A DNA stretch of 64,000 nucleotides from Hemibagrus wyckioides. Taxonomy: Eukaryota; Chordata; Actinopteri; Siluriformes; Bagridae. A program made the position numbers and the translations under genes. The notes under the pieces are model-generated. The model ran no database searches. It saw nothing but the letters and a program-made list of their open reading frames with translations, and had not been told where the DNA came from. Location: NCBI RefSeq assembly GCF_019097595.1, contig NC_080720.1, positions 21,314,352 to 21,378,351 of the forward strand, in the 5' to 3' direction. Shown here piece by piece: positions 61,600 to 64,000 of the stretch (the stretch's first letter is position 1; each line of letters begins with the position of its first letter).

Positions 61600-61960
61600 T
61601 TAATTTGATTGGTTGAGCAGTAGTGGTTGTTCCAGTAGTGATTAGATTGGTTGTTCCAGTAGTGATTAGATTTATCAGACTGAGACGTTTCACATGACTG
61701 TGTTTGCCATGTAAAATTCCACTTCCTATTTCAGAACTGTAACTAGAAAGGTGTTAGCAACGTTATCAGACACGGCAAACTATATAAATTTTGACTTAAA
61801 ATATGAAAGCTCAACAAAGAAGGGATGCCAATTTTACCAGAAGCAGCTTTAACAGAAATGTTCAAATCAATGTGAGAGAGCTTGCCAGCTAGCCAATATT
61901 CTATAAAGCGAATATGGCTTCTACACGATCTATATCCTGTAGTGGAGGATGTTTATTGAA
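61600..61960. repeat. dispersed repeat family C, copy 2
   Basis: TTTGATTGGTTGAGCAGTAG, GAGACGTTTCACATGACTGT, CATGTAAAATTCCACTTCCT and AGCTTTAACAGAAATGTTC match the copy at 55525-55770. A 19-bp GTTGTTCCAGTAGTGATTAG duplication sits at 61627-61671. Confidence 0.6.
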
Positions 61961-63009
61961 CTGTTTTATATAAAATCAAGGGTTACAGGGTCACACTGAA
62001 TATCGACACAGCCAGGAATTGCTACAGAACTATAGCCAAATCACAGCCGTGTTGATATTTTGTATAAGTGCACTCTTGCTTGGGCAATATTGCTTAGTTA
62101 CACTACTGCACCTTTAATAAATGTGATTTACAGAATATCTAAATCTAAAATATTCTAAATGAGAAAATATATCTAGATCTAAAAGAAATGACTAGTACTA
62201 CAATAGTAAAATGACTTTTATTGAACTTAGGCCATACTCATGTTATCTAATGGTTACACTGTCTTACATTTTTTTCTGATTTTTGATGAGACTGATCATT
62301 TTATTCAGTGGTAATGCATGACTATAACAGTAATACAAATTTCCCTTCAGGTAGCAAAAAAACCTCTACAGAGAACTATAATTTTGAATTGTATAAACAT
62401 TAGATAAATGCTTAAAACAATAATAGTATCCTATTAATATTGTTCTGGTTTTTTTCACCTTATTTACTTTAAATGAATATATTTATAAATATTAAGTAGA
62501 ATCAATCTTTACAAAACTCATATTAAAATATTATTTCCTCCTTAGCAGCGACTTTTGACCATAGACTTTGTGGAGCAGGACAAGATTAATAACAACATAG
62601 CCTCAAACAAAATTAAGTCAAGACTCATTTATGCTATAGGTTGCTTTTAATCTATAAACTTTTAGAATAGCCCTTTAATAGATAGCTGAGAGTCTACAAC
62701 ATACAGCCTGGCAGCACATTGTGTGTTGTTTTAGACGTACCGTCATTCAGCTGTGCTTAATATCATTTACCCAGTCTGCGAGACAGAAGAGCCAAGAGGC
62801 TGTTTGGTTTCAGCAGAATTTCGAGCTTAACTATATCTCAAAAAGAACAATAAAGAGCCTGAAACTATCCCAATAAATTCAAGCTTTGGGAAAGAGACAC
62901 ATTTTTTCTTTTTCTCAGCCACTGTGTAGGAAACAAGGTGACTGTGGCACATGTATTTCAGATGTACTAATATCCACTTGATCATTTTCCCTCTGCTAAT
63001 CTTTGTGAT
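61961..63009. other. no gene seen
   Basis: AT-rich sequence without open frames of note or recognised repeats. Confidence 0.45.
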
Positions 63010-63370
63010 ATATTAGAAATAAGAATAGAAAAAGTTATGTACATTAATGACACATCATCTGTCACACTACTGTTTTGCAGAAATTTACCACAAAATGCCT
63101 AATAACTAAATACAAGATTAAATCATGGATCAGGATAATGTTGATAGTGTAGTAACTTTCTTTTACAGGCTTTATATAATTTATTGCTTCAGGTCCATTT
63201 TCATTTATTTACACATAGTAATGTTTCCATGTCATCATAATAGATTTTACACTTCCTACCTATAATCAGGGTAAAAAAATCAGCCAATTTTAATGTTCTT
63301 ATTCTTTATTTCTTATTCTTATTTTTTGCCTCAATAACATATATCAAATAGATATAAAATAACAGTTATA
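63010..63370. repeat. duplicated segment D, copy 2
   Basis: The second copy of 61120-61500, diverged by scattered substitutions and small gaps, in the same orientation about 1.9 kb away. Confidence 0.75.
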
Positions 63371-63954
63371 TATTTTTTACCTAGTGCTTTTCATGTATAA
63401 CATGGAACAATATTTATGATTCATTCACCGAATTTCTCAGCTCCTGGTGTTTTTTTCTTTTTCTTTATAATATATAATTATAATAATATAATATAATATA
63501 TAATATAATATTTTTTTTTATCTATTAATATCACCTGATAAACTGCATAAAATTTTTTGTTTGTATTTTCTTGTACTGAAACCAACTCGCGGTGTCTCAT
63601 GCTATAGAGACATGTGGCAACCACATGATTTCAATAAAATAAAGTAAAATAAAATAAAATAAGCAAGCTGGTGGAAGCGCAGTCTGAATATCAACAGACA
63701 GTTTTTAAAGGTTTAAAACACAAATTGGCTTTTAAATAACACAATATATAGCATAAAATATAGTTTAAGTAAAAAATAAATAGGAATAAATGAATAAAGC
63801 ACTCTGAATGCTTATATATTCAGCCAGGACAATGATTATGCTGTTTGTTTTCATTTAATGAGCTAAACAATACAGTATAGTTTCTTTTCTGCAAAGTAAA
63901 TAAGCAAAATACTTTTTTGCAATTTAAAGCACCTAAAGAAATCTAGAGCATGAT
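63371..63954. other. no gene seen
   Basis: Very AT-rich, with a TATAATATAA run at 63465-63515 and AATAAAGTAAAATAAAATAA at 63637-63662. Confidence 0.5.
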
Positions 63955-64000
63955 AAACTATGTATCATAGCACAGTAGTGCAGCGGGTAGCATTACTGCC
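63955..64000 (+). repeat. start of a tRNA-like SINE cut by the window end
   Basis: AGTGCAGCGGGTAGCATTAC followed by TGCC resembles the box A region of tRNA-derived fish SINEs (GTGGCGCAGTGGGTAGC-like). Box B would lie outside the window. Confidence 0.45.

Noticed and set aside
1..64000. CRISPR arrays, operons, phage or bacterial defence systems
   Set aside because: The window is clearly eukaryotic, with introns, poly(A) signals and vertebrate genes. No such structure is present.

Overview
This is a vertebrate nuclear window, most likely from a ray-finned fish. It has small exons with GT-AG introns, many microsatellites, and several repeat families that I recognise from fish genomes. The repeat mix (Tc1-like, hAT, CR1/Rex1-like LINE and DIRS-like relics, plus fish dispersed repeats) suggests an otophysan such as a catfish. 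That placement is inference from repeats, not proof.

Two genes can be rebuilt exon by exon, both on the minus strand. RBM6 (coding 15034-28992, 21 coding exons, a candidate 5' UTR exon and promoter near 34398-34500, poly(A) signal at 14688-14693) encodes a nuclear RNA-binding splicing-factor relative of RBM5 and RBM10. It has an Arg/Asp/Met-rich N-terminus, two RRMs, an OCRE domain and a C2H2 zinc finger. The reading phase is continuous through all 21 exons, giving 1258 residues from the first ATG seen. CAMKV (coding 37957-43864, 10 coding exons, 401 residues) encodes the brain vesicle-associated CaM-kinase-like pseudokinase; HRN replaces HRD and DFH replaces DFG. CAMKV lies upstream of RBM6, tail to head. 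In human both genes map to 3p21.31, so the pair looks like conserved linkage in a changed arrangement.

Layout: 1-14.6 kb is gene-poor and repeat-rich, apart from one exon-like segment of an unidentified minus-strand gene (1174-1327). 14.7-34.5 kb is RBM6. Its first intron holds a hAT relic with 8-bp target duplications, a palindromic pair of Tc1-like fragments and another DNA-transposon-type repeat. 34.6-35.5 kb is intergenic with a Tc1-like fragment. 35.6-43.9 kb is CAMKV with its probable long 3' UTR. 43.9-64 kb has no gene I can support; it holds a DIRS-like reverse-transcriptase relic, Tc1 remnants, SINE-like tails, internal duplications and microsatellites.

The two genes share no pathway that the sequence shows. 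I found no operon, CRISPR array or new multi-gene system. The points most worth following are the RBM6 architecture (no G-patch core and no zinc finger directly after RRM1), the transposon hairpin in RBM6 intron 1, and the unidentified exon at the left edge.
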